From contig NZ_OZ034990.1 in NCBI RefSeq assembly GCF_964030935.1, positions 1,118,001 through 1,182,000 on the forward strand: a DNA stretch of 64,000 nucleotides, read 5' to 3'. Position 1 is the stretch's first letter. The number at the start of each line of letters is the position of its first letter. This DNA is from Rickettsiella endosymbiont of Aleochara curtula. GTDB taxonomy: Bacteria > Pseudomonadota > Gammaproteobacteria > Diplorickettsiales > Diplorickettsiaceae. Below the pieces are notes generated by a model, which saw only the letters and a program-made list of their open reading frames with translations, made no database searches and was not told the DNA's origin. Both the position numbers and the translations under genes were made by a program. Below, piece by piece: positions 1 to 7,369 of this stretch.

Positions 1-186
1 GAAGCTTTAACGAATACCGAGGCTGCTTTAAATAACGGTTTAATAAAGTTACAAGAAAATCAATTTCCTGAATTACTTGCCGAAGATTTATGCCTAGCAC
101 AAAATTATTTAGGAGAAATTACCGGTCAGTTTACGACAAACGATCTGCTAGGAAAAATTTTTTCAAGTTTTTGTATTGGTAAATAA
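1..186 (+). CDS. mnmE: tRNA modification GTPase MnmE, C-terminal end (partial)
   Basis: The window opens inside a reading frame whose last 61 residues end in FSSFCIGK. The FCIGK terminus is the invariant C-terminus of MnmE, where the final Cys takes part in tRNA wobble-uridine modification (with MnmG, forming cmnm5U34). The [13 protein letters not shown] tail and the alpha-helical stretch before it fit the MnmE C-terminal domain. The G domain and tetrahydrofolate-binding domain lie outside the window. The gene overlaps the 3' end of the convergent waaF gene by 24 bp, a compact arrangement that leaves no room for a separate terminator. Confidence 0.9.
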   Translation, partial: EALTNTEAALNNGLIKLQENQFPELLAEDLCLAQNYLGEITGQFTTNDLLGKIFSSFCIGK

Positions 187-1239
187 TTCTGCATTATTTA
201 TTAAATCATCGATAGCATTTAAAACAATTTGTGGTGTTAATTGTTTTAAACAATTGAAATGTATAAGGGGGCATTCCCTTTCAAAACAAGGACTACAACT
301 AAGTTTTAGGTAGATTATTTTAGCTTTTGCTGATAAAGGAGGTGTAAATTCTGGGCTACTCGAACCATAGAGTGCAATTAAAGGCTTATCTAACGCCGCG
401 GTTAAATGCATAAGTCCTGAGTCATTAGAAACAACTAATGTAGCAAAAGATAAAACTTTTAAAGCTTCTAGTAAGGATGTTTTTCCAATGAGATTAATAC
501 AAGCATTTTTAGTCAGATGCTGTATTTTATACCCCACAGACTCATCAGATTTAGAGCCAAGTAATATAATTTGCCAAGCTTTTGATTTTTTGTAATTTGC
601 GATTTCTGCAAAATATTCTGCAGGCCAACATTTAGCCGGGCCGTAGGCGGCACCTGGGCATAGTATAAGTAAAGGTTTTTCTTCAACTGGGAATAAGCTT
701 TTCAGCTTCGCATTATTGTGATTGTGGTTAATTTCTAAATGAGGCTGGAAAGCATACCAATCCAAATTTTTATGCGTTTTAGCTAAAGCTTTAGTATCTC
801 CTAAAGCCAGAAAACGCTGGACCATCATAGGGTATATTTTTTTATTTAAAATACGCCAATCATTTAATAATCCGAAACGCATTTCACCAAGCCAACCTGT
901 TCTTATAGGGATGTCGGCTGCAAAAGGAATAATGGCAGATTTCCATGAGTTTGGAAGAATAATTGCTTGTTGGTATTTTTTAAGTCGTAATCTTTTCCCA
1001 AGCTGCCAGCGTTTTTTTAACTGAAATTGAGAATGACCTAAAGGCATTGTTAAAACTTCGTTAATTTCCGGCATAACGATGTACAATTCATGGCTCCAAG
1101 CAGGAGCTAATACATCTATTATTGTCTCTGAGTTACTATGCTTTATATACTTAAGTAAAGCCTGGGCAATAACTATATCGCCTATCCATGCAGGGCTGAT
1201 AATGAGAATTTTTTTAGGAATGATACTAGTTAAATTCAT
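163..1239 (-). CDS. waaF: ADP-heptose:LPS heptosyltransferase II (glycosyltransferase family 9)
   Basis: This 358-residue protein has the GT9 layout. The N-terminal Rossmann half carries SPAWIGD (15-21), the typical start of WaaF-type enzymes. The C-terminal donor-binding half carries [13 protein letters not shown] (194-206) and [16 protein letters not shown] (271-286), the family signatures. WaaF adds the second L-glycero-D-manno-heptose to the lipopolysaccharide inner core at the cytoplasmic face of the inner membrane. Length fits the family (about 345). It overlaps mnmE convergently. A dispersed repeat lies 14 bp upstream of the start, so the 5' leader is largely repeat sequence. A WaaC (heptosyltransferase I) role is less likely because AYGPAK is typical of WaaF. 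Confidence 0.88.
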   Translation of the reverse strand: MNLTSIIPKKILIISPAWIGDIVIAQALLKYIKHSNSETIIDVLAPAWSHELYIVMPEINEVLTMPLGHSQFQLKKRWQLGKRLRLKKYQQAIILPNSWKSAIIPFAADIPIRTGWLGEMRFGLLNDWRILNKKIYPMMVQRFLALGDTKALAKTHKNLDWYAFQPHLEINHNHNNAKLKSLFPVEEKPLLILCPGAAYGPAKCWPAEYFAEIANYKKSKAWQIILLGSKSDESVGYKIQHLTKNACINLIGKTSLLEALKVLSFATLVVSNDSGLMHLTAALDKPLIALYGSSSPEFTPPLSAKAKIIYLKLSCSPCFERECPLIHFNCLKQLTPQIVLNAIDDLINNAELFTNTKT

Positions 1240-1252
1240 TTTTCAAAAAAGT

Positions 1253-1377
1253 GTACTCACGGCAATTGGGTTTTTGCCAAGGTGCCGCGAGAATAAATCA
1301 ACCTTCATTTCTTCAAGATAGATGAGGATTGCGAGTTGAGCGGGAACGCAGGCAAAATTTCAAGTGCGAAGAGTATA
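1253..1377 (-). repeat. Dispersed intergenic element, copy 1
   Basis: Near-complete copy of the roughly 123-bp family, reading GTACTCACGGCAATTG at the left and AAGTGCGAAGAGTAT at the right. It lies between the zinc-finger gene and waaF, both on the minus strand. Its right end overlaps the last codons of the zinc-finger gene and provides the stop codon; its left end is 14 bp from the waaF start. Confidence 0.85.
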
Positions 1378-1560
1378 TTCGGTTCCACAATAAGGGCAAG
1401 TAACATGACCCATTTTGGCAATAGGTAAATACACTCTAGGGTGCGAATCCCATAGGGAGCTATTTTTTAAAGGGCATGAAAGAGGGAGATTTTTGGGGCT
1501 AATTTCATAATAATGTTTAGTTTGGCTGCGTTTTACTGGTAATGACATAGAAAACCTCAA
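1360..1560 (-). CDS. CHCC-type zinc-finger domain protein
   Basis: This 66-residue protein has C29, H40, C55 and C58 in the order and context (CPL...DSHPRVYLPI...GHVTCPYCGTEY) of the zf-CHCC family, which includes the NDUFS6-like subunit of complex I and small stand-alone bacterial proteins. A structural zinc is likely; the function of the bacterial stand-alone form is not established. An alternative start at residue 5 (MSLPVK, position 1548) is possible. The last codons, reading YTLRT and stop, are the terminal sequence of a dispersed repeat, so the original C-terminus may have been replaced or trimmed by repeat insertion. Confidence 0.8.
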   Translation of the reverse strand: MRFSMSLPVKRSQTKHYYEISPKNLPLSCPLKNSSLWDSHPRVYLPIAKMGHVTCPYCGTEYTLRT

Positions 1561-1802
1561 GATTATTGCACTATTATTTTGCCAGTTCCATGCTAAACTG
1601 TATAGAAATTTATCTTTTTTTATGGGTAATAAGGCTAAAGGCGTAGTTTACGGTAAATATATTCAACCCCCCCTTCCCGAAAGACTAGTTTTTTAACCCA
1701 TAATTAAAATTAATTATTTTTATAATTTTTAATTTATAGATAGATTAAAACTATCGTTAATTTAATTAAGTATATGCTAAAAAATTTCGTAGGTATTGTA
1801 AA
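1561..1802. other. Intergenic stretch, no gene supported
   Basis: AT-rich spacer between the divergent zinc-finger and TraI_2-like genes, so it should hold promoters for both. No convincing -35/-10 pair stands out. A 24-codon frame at 1622-1696 has no Shine-Dalgarno and is not called as a gene. Confidence 0.4.
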
Positions 1803-3068
1803 ATGGTAATGTTCCGAGGCCTGAGGGCCTCTTTTAAAAAAATAAATAAACCTAAAAAGATACAAACTGATTTGTATGTGATTAAAGCAGCTGATGATCT
1901 ATTAAATTCAGAAAATAATTTAGCTTTAATTGCAACTATAAAATCACTCATTAAACCATCTAGCCAGTTTAGTCATTACTTAGCTATCATTAAGAAATTT
2001 GCTGAATTTGTCCAGGATATTCCTTTAATGCAGTATGGATTTTTTAACCAGGAAATTAATTTTTTGGAAAGAGGTTTGGAAAGGAGCACAAGAACACTGA
2101 CTTTATGTTTAAAATATTTTTTTCCTGAAGAGATTAATTTCAGTAATATTTCTGATAAGGAAGCATTATGGGTTTATGCGGCATTTACTGCTGCATTATT
2201 TTTAGATATAGGGAAACTTTTCGTTAAATATTCCATTATGATCTATCATAAAGAAGCTTATCCATTAAGAATATGGGAGCCCTATAAAAGTAGCATGTTA
2301 GGTCAAGGATATTACTATGAAGTAGAGTTTATAAAAGAAAATTTAGATAATTTAGAAAGCGCAACCACTCCTTTATTAGCACGCCAGATTTTAGATAGTG
2401 TTACAAATATTGCTTTAGAAACAAAAGGTTTTAATTGGATAGCCAGTGATTTAAACGTATTAGAAACCTGGTTAAACTTATTATCTGGCGAAGAAGATCG
2501 TATTCCTATGACATCCTTTATGTCTATGGTTCCACGCGCAGAAATTGATATTATTGAAAATACTCGAATAAATGCACAAATAGCTGAAACGGATCCGAGT
2601 GGAGAGGCATTTTTACAATGGTTGCGTAAAGAACTTACCGACGGGAAAATTTTTATTAATGAAAAGGATGCTAAAATAAGAATCTCTGATGGAAAAATAT
2701 TTATATCTGCTGCTCTTTTTCAAGATTTCGCTGATGTAAATCCAAGCTATAAACATCCAGAAGTGATAGAAAAACAATTTATTGATGTGGCTAAGCTTTA
2801 TCAAATATCTATCAGTGAATTAGATCAGCGCTATAGAGCTTTCGGAGGTATGTCTGGCCTGGGGGATTTAAGTAAAAGATATCGAGCAGTGGGTGGAGTA
2901 TCTACTACTCAGGAAAATCAAAAAAATTCACCCCAGAGAGTTTTACAAGGAGATATTCGTTTGATTTCACTCATAACTTCAAATACCTCAATACAGAAAA
3001 TTATAAATTTAAATACCTTGGTTAAAAATCCTAGCAAAAATTTTACCTCACCTAATTTAAGTAGTTAA
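1803..3068 (+). CDS. TraI_2/HD-domain-like protein, metal site apparently lost
   Basis: The protein has 421 residues. Residues 120-145 (WVYAAFTAALFLDIGKLF) resemble the HD-type helix of TraI_2 relaxase-like domains, normally AALLHDIGK; the His is Leu134 here. Residues 267-310 (GEAFLQWLRKELTDGK...INEKDA...FQDFA) resemble the TraI_2 C-terminal winged-helix region (FLxWLxxGLxxGxLxxNExxAxVH). The upstream histidine pair expected in this family is also not evident, so nuclease or phosphohydrolase activity is doubtful. Residues of about 340-372 contain an imperfect duplication (QRYRAFGGMSG, KRYRAVGGVST). TraI_2 proteins normally belong to integrative conjugative elements, but no conjugation genes are nearby. 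The domain assignment is by eye. The gene ends 7 bp before apaH. Confidence 0.6.
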   Translation: MVMFRGLRASFKKINKPKKIQTDLYVIKAADDLLNSENNLALIATIKSLIKPSSQFSHYLAIIKKFAEFVQDIPLMQYGFFNQEINFLERGLERSTRTLTLCLKYFFPEEINFSNISDKEALWVYAAFTAALFLDIGKLFVKYSIMIYHKEAYPLRIWEPYKSSMLGQGYYYEVEFIKENLDNLESATTPLLARQILDSVTNIALETKGFNWIASDLNVLETWLNLLSGEEDRIPMTSFMSMVPRAEIDIIENTRINAQIAETDPSGEAFLQWLRKELTDGKIFINEKDAKIRISDGKIFISAALFQDFADVNPSYKHPEVIEKQFIDVAKLYQISISELDQRYRAFGGMSGLGDLSKRYRAVGGVSTTQENQKNSPQRVLQGDIRLISLITSNTSIQKIINLNTLVKNPSKNFTSPNLSS

Positions 3069-3075
3069 TTTTAAT

Positions 3076-3888
3076 ATGGCAACCTATGCTATTGGTGATA
3101 TTCAAGGTTGTTTTGATTCCTTGCTCCAATTGTTATACAAAATTCACTTTGATTCTCAAAACGATGTTTTGTGGTTTACCGGTGATCTGGTAAATAGAGG
3201 ACCAAAGTCATTAGAAGTTCTTCGTTTTATAAAAAAATTAAATAACGTTCAAGTAGTATTAGGTAATCATGATTTACATCTTTTATCTGTGGTCTATACT
3301 GATGTAAGTTTTGATCCGAAAAATAATTTATATGCTATTTTAAATGCGCCAGATAAAGAAGAACTGTGTACGTGGTTACGCAATAGATCTTTGTTACATC
3401 ATGATGCTAATTTAGACTATACCTTAGTGCACGCAGGTTTTCCGCCGCAATGGGATTTAAATAAAGCAATTTCATGTGCACGAGAAGTGGAAACTATATT
3501 GAGAGGTAAACATTTCATAGAATTTTTAAAAAATATGTATGGAAATGAACCTTCTCGATGGAGCGATAATCTCATGGGTTGGGAGCGGTTACGCTGCATT
3601 ACAAATTGTTTGACCCGTTTAAGGTTTTGTGATATCAAAGGGAATTTGGAGCTAACAGAAAAGGGGGTTAATGCTATATCGGAAAATTATTTTCCTTGGT
3701 TTAAACTACCCAATCGACGTAGTAAAGATTTGAATATTTTGTTTGGTCATTGGGCAGCATTACAGGGTCAAACCAATGAACAGAACGTATATGCTTTAGA
3801 TACTGGTTGCGTATGGGGGAGATGTCTAACGGCAATGCGTCTTGAAGATAAAACGCGGATTAGTATTAATTGCTTGAATCAAAGCTGA
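3076..3888 (+). CDS. apaH: Diadenosine tetraphosphatase, symmetrical
   Basis: This 270-residue metallophosphoesterase carries GDIQGC (7-12), GDLVNRGP (36-43), GNHD (63-66) and a downstream VHAGFPPQW, the metal- and phosphate-binding motifs of ApaH. It hydrolyses Ap4A to two ADP and can remove nucleoside-tetraphosphate RNA caps. Length matches the family (about 270-280). It starts 7 bp after the TraI_2-like gene and is probably co-transcribed with it. It is not next to rsmA or pdxA, its usual neighbours in enterobacteria. Confidence 0.93.
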   Translation: MATYAIGDIQGCFDSLLQLLYKIHFDSQNDVLWFTGDLVNRGPKSLEVLRFIKKLNNVQVVLGNHDLHLLSVVYTDVSFDPKNNLYAILNAPDKEELCTWLRNRSLLHHDANLDYTLVHAGFPPQWDLNKAISCAREVETILRGKHFIEFLKNMYGNEPSRWSDNLMGWERLRCITNCLTRLRFCDIKGNLELTEKGVNAISENYFPWFKLPNRRSKDLNILFGHWAALQGQTNEQNVYALDTGCVWGRCLTAMRLEDKTRISINCLNQS

Positions 3889-4217
3889 GTTAACTTAAAT
3901 TTAAAAAGTTTTAACCTAATCTATGGAACACCGAGATTGTTTATAGTAAAGGAAAGGATAAAAACATATATAATGATTTTAAAATCAAAAATAACCTTAT
4001 CCAAGTTGCAAAAGGTATCGGTATCAGGCGATTCATACCGTGGTATCGTTAAAATAGCCTTATAAAAGGTTGGTTTTTCAATATGAAATTTTACCTTGTG
4101 ACTATAAATGCTGATGCATTCATTTCTTTTTGCCTGGCTGGCAATACTAAAAATAATACCTTTTTGAAGATTTTAGAAGCGCGTACTAGCTTTTAAAAAT
4201 ATATTTTGAAGAGGTAT
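3889..4217. other. Intergenic region with small hairpins, no gene seen
   Basis: About 330 bp between apaH and the ornithine decarboxylase gene. CGGTAT (4019-4024) pairs with ATACCG (4035-4040). AACCTTAT at about 3993 can pair imperfectly with ATAAAAGGTT just before GGTTTTT near 4075, which could act as a weak apaH terminator. The promoter of the polyamine genes should lie in the right half. No open frame of note was seen. Confidence 0.3.
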
Positions 4218-4223
4218 ATGAAT

Positions 4224-5411
4224 ATGAAACTACGCACCATTGCGTCTGTTGTGGATAGCAGGCCATCACAGCCAGTTTTTGTTTTTAGACCGAATGTCAT
4301 GGAATGCGCGGTTAATTATTTTCGCACTCGATTTCAAGGGCACATTTTATATGCTGTCAAAACTAATCCCGAAAAACAAGTCATAAATCTTTTGCGGCAT
4401 CAAGGTATTAATGCGTTTGATGTCGCTTCATATGAAGAAATTCGTATGATTAAATCCCTTATACCTGATGCTGAACTATATTTTATGCATCCAGTAAAAT
4501 CTACTTTCGCGATTTATGAAGCTTATTTTAATTATGGAGTAAGACATTTTGCTTTAGACAGTTTGGATGAGCTTAAGAAAATTATCCGAGTTACCGAAAA
4601 TGCCAAAGATTTGTGTTTGCATTTACGTTTAGCCATTCCGAATACGTTTGCTGAATTTAATTTATCAGCCAAATTTGGGATTAATTTAGATGAAGCCCCG
4701 GAACTTTTAAAAAAATTACGAAAAGTGGCTTATAAGCTTGGTATTACTTTTCATGTTGGTTCACAATGTATGCATCCGGATGCCTATCGAATTGCTATAC
4801 GTTTGGCTAATAAATTGATTAACCAATCAAAGATAGGGATTGAATATTTTGATGTGGGCGGAGGTTTTCCATCTATTTACCCGGGCATGACGCCACCAGC
4901 ACTCGATATTTATTTCAATGCTATCCACGAAGAATTTGAGGGAATTACCAATAAATTCCCTCACATAGAATTACTTTGTGAGCCTGGTCGATGCTTAGTG
5001 GCAGAAAGTACATCTGTAATCGTACGGGTAGAATCAAGAAAAAAAAATCAGTTGTATATTAATGATGGAACCTACGGTAGTCTTTTTGATGCAGGAATTC
5101 CGCATTTTATTTTTCCGGTGCGTTTAATACAAACATCTTATAATAAAAACAAAGATCTTATTCCATTTAGCTTTTATGGTCCAACCTGTGATTCTTTAGA
5201 TTATATGGAGGGGCCTTTTTATCTGCCTAGTGATGTAAAAGAGGGAAATTATATTGAAATTGGTCAAGTGGGGGCTTATGGTAGAACTCTTTCAACGGGA
5301 TTTAATGGTTTTAAACAAGAGGAAGGAGTTATTGTGGTTTCAGATAAACCTATAATGAGTATGTTTTCTGCAGTTAATTTGCAGAAATCGCGAGAATTAG
5401 TGGCTAAATAA
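4224..5411 (+). CDS. PLP-dependent ornithine decarboxylase (fold III, group IV)
   Basis: The motifs are those of eukaryote-type ornithine decarboxylases: YAVKTNP with the PLP lysine at residue 46, HVGSQ, the GGGFPS phosphate loop, EPGR, and YGPTCDSLD near the C-terminus, which holds the catalytic Cys and the substrate-binding Asp. It should convert ornithine to putrescine in the cytoplasm. GAAGAGG at 4208-4214 is the Shine-Dalgarno. It leaves 9 bases before the ATG at 4224 and only 3 before that at 4218, so 4224 (395 residues) is preferred. It is the first gene of a three-gene cluster with a deoxyhypusine-synthase-like enzyme and an agmatinase-type ureohydrolase. Lysine or arginine specificity cannot be excluded, but GPTCDS favours ornithine. 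Confidence 0.85.
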   Translation: MKLRTIASVVDSRPSQPVFVFRPNVMECAVNYFRTRFQGHILYAVKTNPEKQVINLLRHQGINAFDVASYEEIRMIKSLIPDAELYFMHPVKSTFAIYEAYFNYGVRHFALDSLDELKKIIRVTENAKDLCLHLRLAIPNTFAEFNLSAKFGINLDEAPELLKKLRKVAYKLGITFHVGSQCMHPDAYRIAIRLANKLINQSKIGIEYFDVGGGFPSIYPGMTPPALDIYFNAIHEEFEGITNKFPHIELLCEPGRCLVAESTSVIVRVESRKKNQLYINDGTYGSLFDAGIPHFIFPVRLIQTSYNKNKDLIPFSFYGPTCDSLDYMEGPFYLPSDVKEGNYIEIGQVGAYGRTLSTGFNGFKQEEGVIVVSDKPIMSMFSAVNLQKSRELVAK

Positions 5412-5434
5412 TAAATTATTTATAAGGAAAACTA

Positions 5435-6478
5435 ATGGATACACAAGTTTGTAAAAATTCATTAAAAGAGAAGTTATTGAGTAAGTTGGTTGAGCATATT
5501 GATATTACGCTTTTTGATGCACGCCCTATTATTGACTCAATGGCAGCTATGTCCTTTACCTCGCGCGATTTGGCACGTGCTACGCAAATTTTTAACGCGA
5601 TGCTTCAGGATGAACGTTGTAGCATAATTTTATCAATGGCAGGTTCGACCTCAGCCGGTGGCTGCATGAAGCTATATTCGGATTTAATAAAGTACAATAT
5701 GGTAGATGCCATAGTAGCTACTGGAGCAAGCATAGTCGATATGGATTTTTTTGAAGCTTTAGGTTTTCGACATTATCAAGGAAGTTCTTCATTTAATGAT
5801 GGAAAATTGCGCGATTTACAGATCGATCGCATCTATGATACTTACATTGATGAAGAGCAACTCCAACGTTGTGATCATGTTATTTTAGAAATTGCTAATA
5901 ATCTTAAACCACAAACCTATAGCTCCCGGGAGTTCATTCAGGCAATGGGTGCTTATTTAGCGAACGGTCATGCAAAAAAACAAGATTCTTTAGTGCAACT
6001 CGCTTATAAACATAGCGTTCCAATTTTCTGCCCTGCTTTTACCGACTCTTCTGCAGGATTTGGTTTGGTACTTCATCAGGTAAAAAATCCAAATCAACAT
6101 ATAACGATTGATTCTATTCGCGATTTTAGAGAACTTACTAACCTCAAGATCAAGGCTGATACGACTGGTTTATTAATGATCGGTGGCGGTGTGCCGAAAA
6201 ATTTTATCCAAGATACCGTAGTGTGTGCAGAGATCCTTGGAAAATCTGTAGATATGCATAAGTATGCCATTCAAATCACTGTTGCGGATGTGCGAGATGG
6301 TGCTTGCTCTAGCTCAACATTAAAAGAAGCATGTTCCTGGGGTAAGGTAGATAGAGCTTACGAGCAAATGGTTTTTGCTGAAGCAGGTTCAGTATTACCG
6401 CTTTTAGCGAGTGATGCTTACCATCGCGGTTATTGGAAAAATCGCAATCGTCGACGTTATGCGGAATTATTCAATTAA
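5435..6478 (+). CDS. Deoxyhypusine synthase-like protein (possible homospermidine synthase)
   Basis: The 347-residue protein belongs to the deoxyhypusine synthase family: NAD-binding segments around VATGAS (95-100) and MIGGGVPKN (248-256), then ADVRDGACSS and the catalytic-lysine motif SWGKV with K304. In eukaryotes and archaea the enzyme transfers an aminobutyl group from spermidine to a lysine of eIF5A/aIF5A. Bacteria lack that protein, and related bacterial enzymes have been linked to sym-homospermidine synthesis by aminobutyl transfer to putrescine. The adjacent ornithine decarboxylase, which makes putrescine, favours a polyamine role. AAGGA about 9 bp before the ATG supports the start. 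The acceptor substrate is inferred, not shown. Confidence 0.8.
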   Translation: MDTQVCKNSLKEKLLSKLVEHIDITLFDARPIIDSMAAMSFTSRDLARATQIFNAMLQDERCSIILSMAGSTSAGGCMKLYSDLIKYNMVDAIVATGASIVDMDFFEALGFRHYQGSSSFNDGKLRDLQIDRIYDTYIDEEQLQRCDHVILEIANNLKPQTYSSREFIQAMGAYLANGHAKKQDSLVQLAYKHSVPIFCPAFTDSSAGFGLVLHQVKNPNQHITIDSIRDFRELTNLKIKADTTGLLMIGGGVPKNFIQDTVVCAEILGKSVDMHKYAIQITVADVRDGACSSSTLKEACSWGKVDRAYEQMVFAEAGSVLPLLASDAYHRGYWKNRNRRRYAELFN

Positions 6479-6492
6479 AAAAAGGTTTTGAC

Positions 6493-7368
6493 ATGCAATG
6501 TATGCCTCCTAAAAAAGGCTTTTTAGGATTAGATCCTAAAGATGCTGTTGCCTATGAAGATGCCAAGGCGGTGATTATTCCCTTTGGTCTTGAAAGTTCG
6601 GTCACTTATGGTGGAGGCACAGCTAAGGGGCCTGCGGCTATTATCCGTGCTTCACACGAAGTTGAATTATTTGATGAGCATTTGTGGTGCGAACCTTTCC
6701 GTAAAATTGGCATAGTTACATTGGATGAACCAAAGATTGAATTGGAAATTCCTGATGCATTACAACAACTAGAAAATATAGTTACACGAGTGTTAGATGA
6801 TAAAAAATTTCCATTTGTTTTGGGTGGTGAACATTCTATTACGATAGGTGCGGTTCGTCCTTATCTAAAAAAATACGATGATTTAATTTTACTTCATTTT
6901 GATGCCCACGCTGATTTACGAAATGGCTATCAGGGCCAACATTATTCTCATGCTTCAGCCATACGACGTTGTTTAGATCATAATAACCTTAACTTAGTTT
7001 CGGTAGGAATTCGTAATGTTTCAATAGAAGAAGTTCCTTTCATTGAAGAAAATCGTCACAGAATTAATATTTATTGGGGGAAAGACAAAAAAAGATGGGA
7101 TGTCAATACAATCGTATCTCACTTAAAAGGCCGCCCTATTTATTTGACGTTCGATGTAGATGGATTTGATTCAAGCGTCATGCCTGCAACAGGGACACCA
7201 GAACCAGGCGGTTTATTCTGGGAGGATGCTATAGAAATTATCACTGCGGCGAGTCAAATTGGGACTATCGTCGGGGCGGATATTAATGAACTTGCGCCTA
7301 TTCCCCATTTGCATAGTTGTGATTTTCTGGTAGCAAAACTTGCCTATAAAATTCTTTCGTTACTCTAA
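6493..7368 (+). CDS. speB: Agmatinase/ureohydrolase family protein
   Basis: This 291-residue protein contains the binuclear manganese ligands of ureohydrolases: GGEHS (H114), DAHAD (D137, H139, D141) and DVDGFD (D221, D223). The N-terminal SSVTYGGGTAKGPAAI segment is typical of agmatinase-like members. Agmatinase gives putrescine and urea from agmatine; no arginine decarboxylase is in the window, so the substrate might be another guanidino compound. The ATG at 6493 is preceded by AAAGG at 8 bp; an earlier in-frame start would run 46 bp into the upstream gene. It closes the polyamine cluster and converges on the DedA-PAP2 gene with a 1-bp gap. Confidence 0.83.
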   Translation: MQCMPPKKGFLGLDPKDAVAYEDAKAVIIPFGLESSVTYGGGTAKGPAAIIRASHEVELFDEHLWCEPFRKIGIVTLDEPKIELEIPDALQQLENIVTRVLDDKKFPFVLGGEHSITIGAVRPYLKKYDDLILLHFDAHADLRNGYQGQHYSHASAIRRCLDHNNLNLVSVGIRNVSIEEVPFIEENRHRINIYWGKDKKRWDVNTIVSHLKGRPIYLTFDVDGFDSSVMPATGTPEPGGLFWEDAIEIITAASQIGTIVGADINELAPIPHLHSCDFLVAKLAYKILSLL

Positions 7369-7369
7369 A

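Noticed and set aside
1663..1690. A C-run (CCCCCCC) as a phase-variable tract
   Set aside because: It is not within a credible gene and only seven bases long.
1622..1696. A 24-codon frame (MGNKAKGVVYGKYIQPPLPE and on) upstream of the TraI_2-like gene
   Set aside because: No ribosome-binding site and too short; probably a chance frame or a relic.
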